The notes beneath the pieces were generated by a model. It did not search any database, was not told where the DNA came from, and saw nothing but the letters and a program-made list of their open reading frames with translations. Source: Akebia trifoliata (taxonomy: Eukaryota > Streptophyta > Magnoliopsida > Ranunculales > Lardizabalaceae). Taken from it: a stretch of DNA of 64,000 nt. Both the position numbers and the translations under genes were made by a program. Shown here in pieces: positions 47,162 through 58,165 of the stretch. The stretch covers positions 39,672,757-39,736,756 of the forward strand of contig CM030711.1 in assembly GCA_017979445.1 (NCBI GenBank), in the 5' to 3' direction. Numbering within the stretch: position 1 is the stretch's first letter; each line of letters opens with the position of its first letter.

Positions 47162-47512
47162 CTACACAGGCTGGACATTAGTGGTATCATGGAGCTGAAT
47201 CTGTTTATAAGGACCCTTGATTTTTTCAATAAGAACTTGTTCATTCAACAAAAGCTTCATCTCATTTTCTCCATGCCCAGGGATAAAAGTCCATCCCATC
47301 ACTTTGATTGAGTGAAGATAGATTGCAGCAACTGTCCCAATTACAAGTGCAGACACAGTCGCTACAGCTTTCGTAGCACTCGCAAGTACTACTTTTGTAG
47401 AATTGTTTAAAATTTCATTTGGCATATTTGTATTTAAGTCATGAGCAACGGGAAAATGGAAGCGAGAAGACTTTCTAGGAGCAAAGGTTCCAGCAACAGC
47501 AGAAGAAGCTTC
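47162..47512 (-). pseudogene. Unidentified coding-like fragment with one membrane helix
   Basis: Open minus-strand frame after an ATAG acceptor near 47513. It reads EASSAVAGTFAPRKSSRFHF, then MPNEILNNSTKVVLASATKA and a hydrophobic stretch VATVSALVIGTVAAIYLHSI, then MGWTFIPGHGENEMKLLLNE and a C-terminus ending NVQPV. The alanine/serine start could be a leader and the middle a single membrane helix. A neighbouring frame at 47540-47672 (MPSVSKWEKNFKATCDQRLF) may be an upstream exon. I do not recognise the gene. It lies inside the MULE and could be captured. Confidence 0.4.
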
Positions 47513-48008
47513 TATTTAAAACCAATTTAAATAATTTGCCATCCAATGCTCGTGTAGATTCAAGTTCAGCAAAAAGTCTTTGATCACATGTTGCCTTGAA
47601 ATTCTTCTCCCATTTTGACACACTAGGCATATTCCCATACTCTATAGCTGAATCTGTTTTTCGGGTTTTCAACTATCATCGAGGATTCGTTCTGGATGAT
47701 TCATCAATTAAATCTAATTGATTCTTGACTTTGGGATTCTTGTTGCAAGATCATATGTTTCAAAACCTACTTTGAATTACGTTCTGTTCGGTTTAGGAAC
47801 CCTTGATTTCATTAGTTTACTTATTTGATCATGTAGGAGATTAGCACACAAAATAGACAGAATGATTGAAAGAATTCGTGAGATATTTGTGTTTCCATAA
47901 AATACAACAAATAAATAATAAAAAAATGGCATAATTCAAACCCAAAAATCTTTTGCTTGAAAGAATGGGTGGCTGAAAGCTCCCCCATTTCCTTTTCATT
48001 CATTGAGG

Positions 48009-48330
48009 TTACAAAACACTATTATACAGAACTGGCATGAGACAAATACCGTGGAAAAAACAGCCCCAAAAAGGCCTTCTCCCTGTTGGCTCCATACTAC
48101 TGCCATGACATGTCATTTTTTTTTTCTGCTTTGCTACCTGCCTACGTCTGTTCTCCGTGGGTCCTCTTCCCTGATGATGCTCCCAGACTGCCCACCAAAC
48201 CTCTCGACAGTGGCATAATGCATCTTGATGGTTGTGACAGGGATAGAAACAATGCCTGTGCAACCTCCAAGTCTTCTTCGTGATGTTGGACGATACTATG
48301 AAGCTAAAATCTTGACACATTGAAATTAAC
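48009..48330. other. Coding-like segment of unknown origin
   Basis: Higher GC than its surroundings. On the minus strand one frame reads EEDLEVAQALFLSLSQPSRC and then decays. No domain recognised. Confidence 0.25.
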
Positions 48331-48715
48331 ACTACATAAATGTTGTTTAAAGCCTATTTTCTACCAAACCAAGACTCAACTAAACCATTTAAACCAGCGA
48401 TAAGAATTCAACCAAACATTTGGGCACTTACAAAGATTATGGGAATATAAAACATGGATGATAAACAATTTGTCTAGTCGATAGGCACAAACATAAATGT
48501 TGTATTCATTCAGAGAGGTCTGTATTCATAAGCAAAATAACAACTCTTTGGTTGCAACAAAAAATCTAGAGAGTCAAAAAATTAAAAGCTTGAGTATTAA
48601 ATCAATCAAACATCCCAGTTTAAACAAAGTAAATGGATTATAAATTGATCCACATCAAAATACTTTGAGATGGTCCTTCATGTGTTGCCAGCGACCTTAT
48701 AAAGCACCTCCTATA

Positions 48716-48755
<40 letters not shown>

Positions 48756-48759
<4 letters not shown>

Positions 48760-49135
48760 CAGGTTCAAACGACAACCATTTCAACACACATATAGAAAAC
48801 GTGTTTTGTCTTATATGGGCAAAAATGTTTGGAGTGGGCTGATTTTTTGTGAGGATGATCTCTGTGGTGAGGAGATCATCCTTGCCAAAAATCAGCTCAT
48901 TATGAAATTTCTAGACCGTCCAATTTTTATTGAAAAATTATAGACCGTCCAATTTTTGTAAATCAATTTTGATGGGGTTAAAAGTTTTGGAATGGGATGA
49001 TTTTTTGCCAGGATGATCCCCTCATCACAGAGATCATTCTCACAAAAAATCAACCCATTCCAAACATTTTTGCCCATATAAGACAAACACGTTGTCTATA
49101 TGTGTGTCGCAATGTGTATTGCAGGAACCCGACCC
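48756..49135. mobile_element. Palindromic element in (AT)n, member 3
   Basis: It lies between (AT)n at 48719-48755 and a short (AT)n at 49136-49148. Outer arms: GGGTCAGGTTCAAACGACAA, then ACACATATAGAAAACGTGTT, with the inverted counterpart ending GGAACCCGACCC. Two inner hairpins use AGTGGGCTGATTTTTTGTGA, then GGATGATCTC, and its inverse. The central spacer GACCGTCCAATTTTT is directly repeated. It shares the inner module and GGTTCAA edge with members 1 and 2 but not the intervening arm. Confidence 0.75.
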
Positions 49136-49149
49136 ATATATATATATAA

Positions 49150-49755
49150 TCCTGAATGTGTTAGACGTCTCAAAATGTATGCTCAAAATGCCTAATATTA
49201 CTAGATATTACCATGATTATGTATCCAATCCAGTAAGATGAGTTGTTGTTGGAAAGTAATATTTCCTTGAACGTTCATTGGTACAAATGAATGTAAAGGA
49301 TTGATTGAAGTTGATTGCACCCTGGCTTCGGTACCTATTGACTCCGAGTTTTCCTACAAATTTCAAAAAAATATTACATCCACACAAAAAATTGCAATAC
49401 ATATATGTACTTGCTACGATTGATTTAATTCACTACAATGTTATGACTTTCTTGCTTTCCGATGGTTGGTTGGTCATTATAGGTCTCATCGACAAAACTT
49501 GATTTTTTCTGACTTATTTTGTGTCTCCTATCAAAGTTTAAATTAGAATATTATTTTTTAACATATTAAAAAAATTCAACAAGTAATAACATTTTTTTTC
49601 TTGGCATTCATTATTTTCTCAACTGTTGACTTCAATCTTTCACGTGACCATCCTTAATACTTAACTTGAATGGGATCAATAAGCTTGGTTATATTTGTTT
49701 CTTCATTCCCAACCCTTTCACTTGGGTGACGGTCAGAATCCTCCTCATTCAAGCT
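49150..49755. other. AT-rich spacer, 3' flank of the FAR1 pseudogene
   Basis: No gene recognised. Confidence 0.4.
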
Positions 49756-49759
49756 AATC

Positions 49760-51640
49760 ATTCTTCATGAAAGTTTTTAATTCCATTCAATGCAAACTTG
49801 TATTTCTTATTTGATTTAGACCCAAACTCAGCAATTTTATGACAATGCATGTAAACATCATTATAACAATCCATTGGGACACTAGTACATACATCAACTT
49901 CCATAGAGCTCTTAGAGGCCATGAAGTTATTTAACGTCTTTTCTCCATCGTTGTAAGATGTATTGGGATGGAAACTCTTCGATTTCATGAAGTTCAATAA
50001 TATAAATTGCATACTAGCATAAAATACCTCGAGATTCAACTGAACGACATATACATTGCATCTTAAGTATTTCTACATTAAAACAAACTTCAAAATTTTC
50101 CAAGATAGCCTGACTAAACCCCTTAATGATCATCATTTCTTTTACTTCATAGTAATAAAGATGTCCATTTTGAGATACAATTATGTTTTGACAATTCACC
50201 ACCTTCTTTACCTCTTCTTGAAATTTTGAAAATATGTTGCTTGTGTAAAGTGAACGTAATTGCTCTTCTACGTACAAGCATACTTAAGACTAATTCGCTC
50301 TTTTTATGAAATGAATGAAAATCAGCCAAAGCTTCAATTTCATACTTTCTTTCCAATGCAACTTCATACTGGCTGAAAAATTACTTCAAAGAAGTCTTTG
50401 AAGTTATATATCCATTAAAAAATGCATTTGTACTTTCATTGAATTGAGTCGTAGACATTCTTGCCCAAAATTGATCTTTCAAAAACACTGGCACCCATTT
50501 TTATTTAATCCTGTATAAAGACTGAAGTCATTTATTATCTTGCAATGCAAAGTCTTCAACCATCTCTCTCCATGTTAGCTCAAACTCTTCTATTTTTAAC
50601 GAGTCATACACTGTCTTTTTCAATTTAAAAATTAATGCTTCATGTTCTTTGTAAGCACCCAATTTCTCGAGAACCTTTTTCATTATGTGCCATAGGAAAC
50701 ACTTTAGACACATCTCCTTGAGTAGATTTGCACTGATAAGTAATTATTAGATTAGGTGGTCTGCCTGGCATGCATGATAACTAAGCAATAAACAATCATA
50801 TATAACTTTTCATTGATTCATTTGAAAGCAACCCACAACCCAACTAAATTGATTGCCCATGATGATTGACTTCGTCAAATGGTGCAAATGGCATGTCATA
50901 TCTATTCATTAGATATGTAATGTCAAATGAAATGACATCACCAAAATATTGATAAGATGCCCGAGATCTTACATCGGCCCAAAACACATGTCTTAGACGT
51001 CCCTCTTCACCTATGTCCATAAAATGGTAGAAATTCAAAATTTTTTTTACATGCGCATAAAATACTGCCGAATTGATTCAGCATCACCAAGTCTCAAATA
51101 CCTCGCACCATCGACGTAATTTCTAGCATCTCTTTCACCAAATAATAAATTATCGACGCCCCCTGCTCGTGTAGCAAATGAAAGGAAAGATTTGCATATT
51201 GTTATCCCAACTGTGTCATTCAATTCAAGTTGTTTCTTCACTCGATCATCAAATATTTTGTTGCAGGTAAAAATCTTGACTTCCTTGGACTGACGAGATG
51301 ATTATGTTCGAGATTAAGTTTTGTTTTATGCCATAGACCACTTTCATTTGTCTCACATTAATCCTCATCTGACATTGCATTTACCATCCTTAACACAACA
51401 TATTATGCATCTGTTCACTTCGTTGGTGTCTTCATCTTTCCACGTGCCTCTATATTTAATACCAAATCCAATATATTTGGCATGGGTATTATAATAGTCA
51501 TAGGCTTCATTCCTTGAATTGAATGTCATTCCCTATTCCAACTTTATATAAAATTCACTCAATTTAGTTGGAATTTCTTCTAACTTGTCCATTTCTTTTG
51601 CTTTCCCTTAATCGTTTGCCAATACCCCATCCATATCCTA
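49760..51640 (-). pseudogene. FAR1/FHY3-family MULE transposase pseudogene
   Basis: Fragments in several frames follow the FAR1 family order. First comes a FAR1 DNA-binding domain (GMTFNSRNEAYDYYNTHAKY, GFGIKYRGTWK; 51440-51560). Next is LRHVFWADVRSRASYQYFGD, then SFDITYLMNRYDMPFAPF with the first catalytic D. The second-D position reads IITYQ instead of IITDQ, then CLKCFLWHIMKKVLEKL. The third-position E is kept in TTQFNESTNAFFNGY (50400-50455). Last is a SWIM zinc finger MQCICRSVESRGILC in which the C-RHA triad is broken by TAG and H-to-Y. It ends near 49760 with a Lys-rich tail. Stops and frameshifts are scattered, so it is inactive. A 5' intron acceptor (GGAATATAG) at about 51640 lies near the right TIR. 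Confidence 0.88.
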
Positions 51641-52128
51641 TATTCCAAATAAATATTAAAGAAAATAAACATAACAACAATAGCAAGACATATAAAAAAA
51701 GAGAGAACACAAATAGAATCAAAATCAATAACTAGGAAATCTTAAAACTGGGGCTCTAACATAAATACTAAATAGTGAAATTCATGACCAATTTAAGTCT
51801 ATCAGAAAAGATCAATCTGCCATAATGCTTGGTCAACGAATATTATTTTTTTCAAAATAGTCCAAGATTTTTCATCATAAAAGACCGATTTTCCCATAAT
51901 ACAGGACCAACAAACAAAATTTAAGAAAAATTATCCAAGATTTTTGATACACCCAAGTTCAGAAAACTAATTTTTCTAGCAAATCAAACCAAACGATAAC
52001 ATTATTATTCGATTTGAGATGGGGATTGAAATGGTCCGAGTCCAGATCTACTAAACAATAATTGTAAATGGTGAAATGGATTCAACAACATAGGACTCTC
52101 TGGTATTTTTTTTTGGACAAAGACTAAG

Positions 52129-52850
52129 TGTGTGTTCGGTAACACTTCTGAAGTATGAATGGAGGTGGTCTACTTTTAAAATTCAGACTTTAGAAGCTTT
52201 ATTTCCATTTGCTTTGGTTCAAATTTTAGAGTTTAGAATCGAAATTCAGAAGTTTTGAACCAACGATGGAGGGATGCTGGATGAAACTTCTGAGATCTGA
52301 TTTTTATTATTCCTAAAATATACTCCTCAAAATCTTAATTTCTATCACTTATTTTTTCTTTATACGAAACATAAAACCCTTATTTTTAACTTTTCAACCT
52401 CTTTTTCCTCTATAATTGTGTTGTCAAGGTCTCTTCCCTTTCTTTCATTTCGTATTCGAAAAATCCTATATTTTTATACGAACCCTAAAACCCTATATTT
52501 TTCCACTAGAAAATGAATGATTATTATTGTTTGAGTATTTCTTTGATGAAATATAATTTCTCAAGTATGAATTCAATTTTAAAACAATACTTTTGGGGTG
52601 TTTGATTTGTTAGAAATCAAGATTAAATGTGTGAATAATTTTATTATGCATAATATGTTATGTTTTTCAGTTAACAATTTATTAGAATTACAAAAGGGTA
52701 ATATTGTCAAAATAGCAATTATGATTTAAAATTCTATTTGTAATCAGAAACTTTTAAAAATGATAAACAAATAACTTTTTCAGAATAAGATTTTAGATTT
52801 TAAATTCCAAATTTTAGAAAACAGACTTCAGAAGTGTTACCAAACATACC
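52129..52850. mobile_element. MITE with GGTAACACTTCTGAAGT termini
   Basis: Left end GTGTGTTCGGTAACACTTCTGAAGT; right end, reverse-complemented, GGTATGTTTGGTAACACTTCTGAAGT; TIRs of about 25 bp. Subterminal AGACTTTAGAAG and AGATTTTAGATTTTAAATTC motifs recur on both sides. About 720 bp, non-coding. TAA and TTA flank the ends, but not as a direct repeat, so the superfamily (hAT or Harbinger) is open. It abuts the outer edge of the MULE right TIR. Confidence 0.7.
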
Positions 52851-52889
52851 TTTAATCAACTCAACTCTACTAGCATAAAAAAGATGATT

Positions 52890-53011
52890 TCTCTTTTAAC
52901 TTTCAAGCCTTTTAAGAATTTTTTCAATCAATGGATGACACTTGGATATCGATAACCTTGATGGAAATAGAGGAAGCCCCAAATATCTAATAGGCAAAGA
53001 AACTTCATGGA

Positions 53012-53020
<9 letters not shown>
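52890..53020 (-). pseudogene. LINE reverse transcriptase fragment
   Basis: The minus strand reads FHEVSLPIRYLGLPLFPSRL, then SISKCHPLIEKI, the conserved LP-RYLG-PL motif downstream of the catalytic region in plant L1-like reverse transcriptases. Only about 40 residues remain, cut by the (GA)n tract at 53018-53061. Confidence 0.75.

Positions 53021-53061
<41 letters not shown>
53018..53061. repeat. (GA)n microsatellite
   Basis: Pure GA run. The SLSLSL/RERERE frames across it are artefacts. Confidence 0.95.
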
Positions 53062-53064
<3 letters not shown>

Positions 53065-53700
53065 GTGTATATAATGGAGAACAAGGGAGGTGAGCACAAG
53101 GGAGACCGTCACAAAAGAGCCTGGGGAGAGCTTTCTCAAGAGAGAGAGGGGCATTCAGAGAGGTGGAGAAGAGCACTATAGAGTCTAAAGAATATTGGGT
53201 CATTGCCTTCTCAACTGTGAACATCGCAACCTTTATGTGGAATTTCCAAAAGCTCCACTTTGTTATGTGCAACGTGTGAACGGACTATAACTTCGAAGTT
53301 TTGTTTCTTTCTCTTTTTTATTTTGTTTTTTAATTGGGAAGCTTCCAAAATGTGGGCCCATGGAAGAGTAAGTTTTCTTTACAAGGAAACTGTCGTTCAT
53401 GGGTTAGTACTAGATTCCATTTTGAGAGAATTTTGATTTGGTGGGACCCATTACAAGTTCGCTACAAGATGTAACATTGTAATTTTCCTTTGACCATATT
53501 TCGAAAATCCTATAGAGTTGTTAAGAGAATGAAAATGGGATTTTTTTGGGATTTTTAAAAGATTTAAGATTTTCCAACGTGGGTAAACCTTGTGTGATCC
53601 TCCATTTGTTTTATTAATCAACTATAACCTTTAAGTTCAATTGAATTGGATAAAACAAAACCCCCCCCCCTCTTCCATTTTTTCAGGAAAATTGTTCAAT
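53062..53700. other. AT-rich spacer
   Basis: No gene; a C10 run at 53662-53671. Confidence 0.4.
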
Positions 53701-54999
53701 TTAGTTTGCTAAGGATTTTAAATATGTTTATGTTTGTTTGAATATTTTAGATTTAAAAAAAAAATTATTTTAGATATGTGAGCATATTTTATTGATTTTT
53801 TTAAAATTAAAGAATTTACCTATATATTTTAAATTTGAAAATATTTTAAAATTTCTGAAATTTTGTTCAAAATGTTTTTAAATTTATTAAAGGTTGAATT
53901 CTTTTTAATTTTTTTTAATGTTTTTTTTAATTTTGTTGAGATCTAAGTTTTGCTTAAATTCTTCTTTTAAATTATTGTTTGTTTAATTTTTGGTTAAATT
54001 TTTTTAAAATTGATTAACATTTTGTTAAAATGTTGGTTTGATTGGTTAAAATTTTCGTTTTAAAATTGTGATGGTTGATGGTTTTTAATTTGTTGATTAA
54101 TTGAGGTTTATTTTTATTTTTATTTTAAATATTTGCATTAAGATTTAAAATTAAGGCACCGATGTGTTAATTATCGAATTAAAGTTTTAATGTTTTGAAT
54201 GAAGGTTTAAATGTGTTGAAATGAAATTTAAGTGTTTTAATTTTCGGTAGCTTAAATTGAGTGGATTTTGCTTTTTAGCTTAATTTCATTATTTGATGGG
54301 ATGGATAAGCGACATTTTACGTGAAATTTTTTAATTTCTTTTGAAATTTTTTGATTTATCTAAGTGTGGGGTTTGTAAATTTTCTCAATGTACATGAATA
54401 TTGTCGGAAGTTTATTTTTAGTCACATTTTCCTAGGAATTGAGGTCTCTAAATAAGAGTCAAATATCAAAGGATATTTTAATAATTTTTGTAATTCTTCG
54501 TAAAATTCTCCGTTTTCATCAATTTTAGTCTTGTTAGATTCGAAATCACATTCCAAGCACAACATTGGTACTTTCGTGACATTTCAGTGGTGTGAGACCC
54601 ACATGGAGGTATTTTTGTCATTTTGTCAATTTTTTGTATTTTAGCAAGTGGCTTCTTTTAGTTTTAATGTGATTGTTTCTAAGTTTCGAGGACATATTTT
54701 CCTAGCATTACGAGATCTCTACATCATCAAAAGATGTGGCGAACCTAAGTGAATGTATTTGCTACGTTGAATGTAAATGTGTGACGATCCTAAACGTGCA
54801 TAATTTCTATGTCAAGCGTGTTAAGTAAGAGAGATGAAATCAAGTGGACTAAGGAAAAAACAAAAGGAATTGAAAGAAATCAGGAGTGGGCTTCTCATAA
54901 GCTTTCGACTTTTTCGCATATTCTGTGCTCATCATTAAGAATTCACAACAAATAGATGATGGTTTGTCGAATTTGATGGATGCAAAATGGGTGTCTACA
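53700..54999 (-). mobile_element. Solo or truncated LTR, Z family, minus orientation
   Basis: It ends on the plus strand with GGGTGTCTACA at 54999. Reverse-complemented it starts TGTAGACACCCATTTTGCATC and then follows the element at 58949 (ATGATGAGC, GCGAAAAAGTCGAAAG). The interior is extremely T-rich on the plus strand, like 7760-8110 in Z. The left boundary is not found: no TGAAA-type end or matching duplication of GGGCT is visible, so it is probably truncated. Confidence 0.6.
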
Positions 55000-55004
55000 G
55001 GGCT

Positions 55005-55833
55005 CACTTGAGAGAGTCCCCCATCAGAGATTTTCTAGCCATTAGAGGAAGATAGTGGACATAAAAAAAGAACATCTTCGAAGATGACTTCCTAAACACT
55101 GCAAAGTTTGCGAGACCATCCACCACACTGTTTGGTCGGCAACATGCACGTCCCCATATAGTCGACGTCTTGCATGGTATGGGTGCCTTTTTCTAGCCAA
55201 GCTTAATGTAGGATGTCTTTTATAAATTTGAATCGCATTATATGGTTAAACACAACCAACAATAAAATAATAATAATAATAATAATCAATTATAGTACAT
55301 CTCAAAATCCTCAATCCTACTACTCTGAATCTAATTATACTACTAGATAAAAATTAGCTTGGGGATTCTTCGGCTAATGGAAGCAGTTCTTAGGCTAACC
55401 CAAGAAACCTTCGACTAACAAGTTAATTACTCTTGTAATTTTAGCAAAAATCATTTTCATAACTAAAGAAAACCATATTTCCCTTCACATAAATTAAAAT
55501 ACCTCAAGAAAAATAGTCAATTTTTGCCGATACATTAAATTAGGTTGCATATGATAGATAACCATGAAGATATTGATAATTGGAGCATAGAGGTCAAATC
55601 ATGTTTCCTGGGCTTAGAATTCACCTAGATTTCTAGTTTAATAAAACAACCAAGACTTCCTCTTGAAGAGGTACAAACTTCAATGGAAAAAATGATTTCA
55701 ATACACTAAGATGTTTTAATGCATCATTTGGGAAGCCCAGAAAATGAAACAAATCAGTATTATTTTGGGCATAGAAGTTTAGAGAAAATGCCCACTCTTT
55801 CTTGTTACCAATCTCTTTTGGTAGTCTCATAAG
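55005..55833. other. Intergenic and 3' flank of the zinc-finger gene
   Basis: No separate gene. The minus-strand frame 55633-55830 directly downstream of the zinc-finger stop is most likely its 3' untranslated region. An (ATA)n tract lies at 55265-55285. Confidence 0.4.
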
Positions 55834-57348
55834 TCATCCCTTTTTCTCAGTCTCATTCTTCGAATGCTCCAACGAACTCCCTTTTTTATCTTTGGACAAT
55901 TTTCCCTTCTTCCTTCTTATCCCCAAGTATTTCTCTATGGAGGATGCATGAGTAGAATCGTTCGAACTATAGTCGAGCCCATGTGAGACCGTGGGCTCGA
56001 ATGGTGACTGCAAGAAATTGACCGAGCTGTAACGACAATGTAAATTTTTTGGCACAGCCGCTAACGTTGACATTTCTTCTTTCTTCATTGCCTTTGCATG
56101 GTAACTCATATGACCTCTCAAGGAAAAGGATGTCGGGAAAACTTTGCTGCATTTACGACATAAATGTGGGTCATCGTAAGGCCATGGTTTTTTCTGGGAC
56201 CCAGTAACACAACCAGCATTAAAATTGCTTGAGCAAATTAATGGGTTTTCTTGAACCCATAAAGAACTATTATGGCAAGACTCATTTTGGTTGTTCTGGC
56301 TTGGAACAAGCACTAATTTGTTCCACAAAGTGCGGGGCCCATTTGATCCAAGTAAAGAAGTACTCAGAGAATTGGGATCACAACCCAAATGCTTTGACAT
56401 GGGAAATGAACCATTTGAAGTAGACCAAGTCATGTTACTAATGTTAGGAACATGGGTTGGTTCGTTTCTCACTGAAAGTGAGCCAATTGAGCCAACCAAA
56501 GGTCTATTGCCCATGCTAGAAACATAATGTGTATTATTACCCAATTCAGGAACAATGGCTTGATTGGCGCTCATGATGTTTAGGCCAAGCGGCGATGAAT
56601 AGGTAGAGGTAGGACCAAGATTTGGTTGGTTTCTATTCAAAATAGAGCCATTCAAACAACATAAAGGTGTTTCATCAAAGATGGGAAGATGAGATGCTGT
56701 ATCTGTTATAGGGATGTTGGAATAACTACTTGAATCGATCCAAGGTACATTGGAAGAACTATGAAAGTGGGCCTCTTGTTTGTGCTCTAAGACGGAGTCA
56801 TTTAAACCAATTAATAAAGAATTGGTACAGCTAAGTTGGTCCTCTAAGCCAAAAAAAGAAGTATTTGTAAAGTTGAGAACATGGTCATTTTGGTTTGTTG
56901 GAGGGTAGGAACCACATAACTCTAGCATCAAAGGGGTAGAATTTGAAGGGATACAAACATTACTCTGGTCTGCAACGACCGTAAAGGATTCATTAGAATT
57001 TAACAAACCTTCATCAGTACCACTAGAAATACCGCCGTTTGTCAATGGAAGAGTACCATTGCAGCTCATCAAGGAAGGTTCGTTGCTCGAAATCAGATTA
57101 AAACCATCTTGGACCCCCATTGTTATCAGCCCATTCCTGTCGAGAGAAATAACCTTACCTGGATTGGAAACAGGCTCAACTTGCTGTTCTAAAAATAGTG
57201 ACGAATCATTTTCTTTTACGAACCATTCCTTGTTTATCAATCTCGAAAACGTTGAAAGGTCGGATTCATTTGGTGATTGAAGCAACTGATCCATCCATGC
57301 ATCTCCATTAGAAGGGGTTGGAAGCTCATCACCTTGTTGGTTCTCCAT
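55834..57348 (-). CDS. Single C2H2 zinc-finger protein, 504 aa, intronless
   Basis: Intact open frame from ATG at 57348 (MENQQGDELPTPSNGDAWMD). Residues 1-390 are rich in Ser, Asn, Leu and Pro with no folded domain visible, typical of a disordered regulatory region. One C2H2 finger lies at about residues 397-417, CRKCSKVFPTSFSLRGHMSYH (C-X2-C-X12-H-X3-H). It has SLRGH where many plant fingers have QALGGH, so it is a variant of the plant type. It is preceded by KPWPYDDPHL. The C-terminus is basic (IRRKKGKLSKDKK at 477-489), a probable nuclear localisation signal. Likely a nuclear transcription factor; the target is unknown. A TATA-like TTTTATAAAA lies about 115 bp upstream. No close named family member can be assigned from memory. 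Confidence 0.88.
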   Translation of the reverse strand: MENQQGDELPTPSNGDAWMDQLLQSPNESDLSTFSRLINKEWFVKENDSSLFLEQQVEPVSNPGKVISLDRNGLITMGVQDGFNLISSNEPSLMSCNGTLPLTNGGISSGTDEGLLNSNESFTVVADQSNVCIPSNSTPLMLELCGSYPPTNQNDHVLNFTNTSFFGLEDQLSCTNSLLIGLNDSVLEHKQEAHFHSSSNVPWIDSSSYSNIPITDTASHLPIFDETPLCCLNGSILNRNQPNLGPTSTYSSPLGLNIMSANQAIVPELGNNTHYVSSMGNRPLVGSIGSLSVRNEPTHVPNISNMTWSTSNGSFPMSKHLGCDPNSLSTSLLGSNGPRTLWNKLVLVPSQNNQNESCHNSSLWVQENPLICSSNFNAGCVTGSQKKPWPYDDPHLCRKCSKVFPTSFSLRGHMSYHAKAMKKEEMSTLAAVPKNLHCRYSSVNFLQSPFEPTVSHGLDYSSNDSTHASSIEKYLGIRRKKGKLSKDKKGSSLEHSKNETEKKG

Positions 57349-57457
57349 TTATATACGTTGGCTGAATTAATGGGAGAAGGGAAGAAATATGTAGAAGGAT
57401 TGAGGAGAAAATTTGGTTTAGTTGATGAGATGAGGGACTTAGAGATGGTGAGGCATG

Positions 57458-57467
57458 TTTTATAAAA
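57458..57467 (-). promoter_or_regulatory. TATA-like box of the zinc-finger gene
   Basis: TTTTATAAAA, about 110-119 bp upstream of the start codon, would place the transcription start near 57430 and leave an 80-bp leader. Position and sequence are suitable; not proven. Confidence 0.5.
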
Positions 57468-57469
57468 GA

Positions 57470-58020
57470 CATAATGACCATCTTAATTGTAGTACAGAGG
57501 AATATTCTTATTTCATAAATAAGATTACAACCGTCTCTTCTTGTCTTTTTTTCCAAAGTTGATCATCAGCTCGTGTATTAAATTCTACAATTAAACAAAC
57601 GAGCTGTACTGGGGTGATATTGGCTCTCATACTTTACTGCCAAGTGTTGAAAAGTGGTTACTTACATTTCAGTCGAGTTTACTCTACTGAATTCTAAGTT
57701 GACTAACTCGTTTGAACCAACTACTTTCGTCAACCGTAAACTCAATCATGTCGTATTAACAACTCGACTAACTTTCTTTTTTATGTGAAATATTAACTAA
57801 ATATAATTCAAAAATTTAAATTATTTTGGATATATATATATATCAAAATAACAAGTTCAGTCAAACGAAACTGACTCTGGGCTCAGATTTTTTTCTAGAT
57901 TTGTCCAGCTTAATTAAGACTAGTAACGACCATTTTGCCCAACTGGTGATACGTGAATGTACATATCTGGTGAACCCCCACATGTCCAGAGTTTGTCATT
58001 TTCGATGATAACAAGTAGAG
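57470..58020. other. Upstream flank of the zinc-finger gene
   Basis: No gene; a short (AT)n near 57830-57842. Distal promoter sequence could lie here. Confidence 0.35.
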
Positions 58021-58021
58021 G

Positions 58022-58165
58022 ATAATGCTACAGTGACTGTGCAGGACACTACGATTGACGCTAAGCTGACATGGAGGTGTGTTCACTTGTATCTCAAGGA
58101 AAGAATCTAAGGGTCCACGCACACATCAACGTTGGCTCAGTGTCGAACTCATTGTCATAGGAAGT
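58022..58165. repeat. Hairpin MITE, family H, copy C
   Basis: It contains ATGCTACAGTGACTGTGCAG, GACGCTAAGCTGACATGG, TATCTCAAGGAAAGAATCTA, then ACATCAACGTTGGCTCAGTG. The right half inversely matches the left with many changes, and the apex TATCTCAAGGAAAGAATCT matches copies A and B. Confidence 0.5.

Larger units (their letters stand above)
43504..52127. mobile_element. FAR1-type Mutator-like transposon with long TIRs
   Basis: The left arm (43504-43602 plus 45357-45645) and right arm (about 51790-52127) are inverted copies. They share TTAGTCTTTGTC at the outer edge, TGTTGTTGAATTCATTTCGC, TAGTAGATCTGGACTC, and repeated ATCTTGGACTATTTTTCTTA with GGCATTATGGGCA units. The left arm is split by solo LTR V. 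A dead FAR1-like transposase gene reads leftward from the right arm. Internal sequence also contains a palindromic element (48756-49135) and coding-like debris. Outer termini are uncertain: the right one abuts a MITE at 52129 and no 9-bp duplication was found. Confidence 0.65.

Noticed and set aside
52928..53272. Ser/Leu-repeat proteins over 52928-53272 on both strands
   Set aside because: Translation of a (GA)n/(CT)n tract; only the short reverse-transcriptase motif beside it is real.
56229..56527. Plus-strand open frames opposite the zinc-finger gene
   Set aside because: Shadows of the intact 504-codon minus-strand gene.
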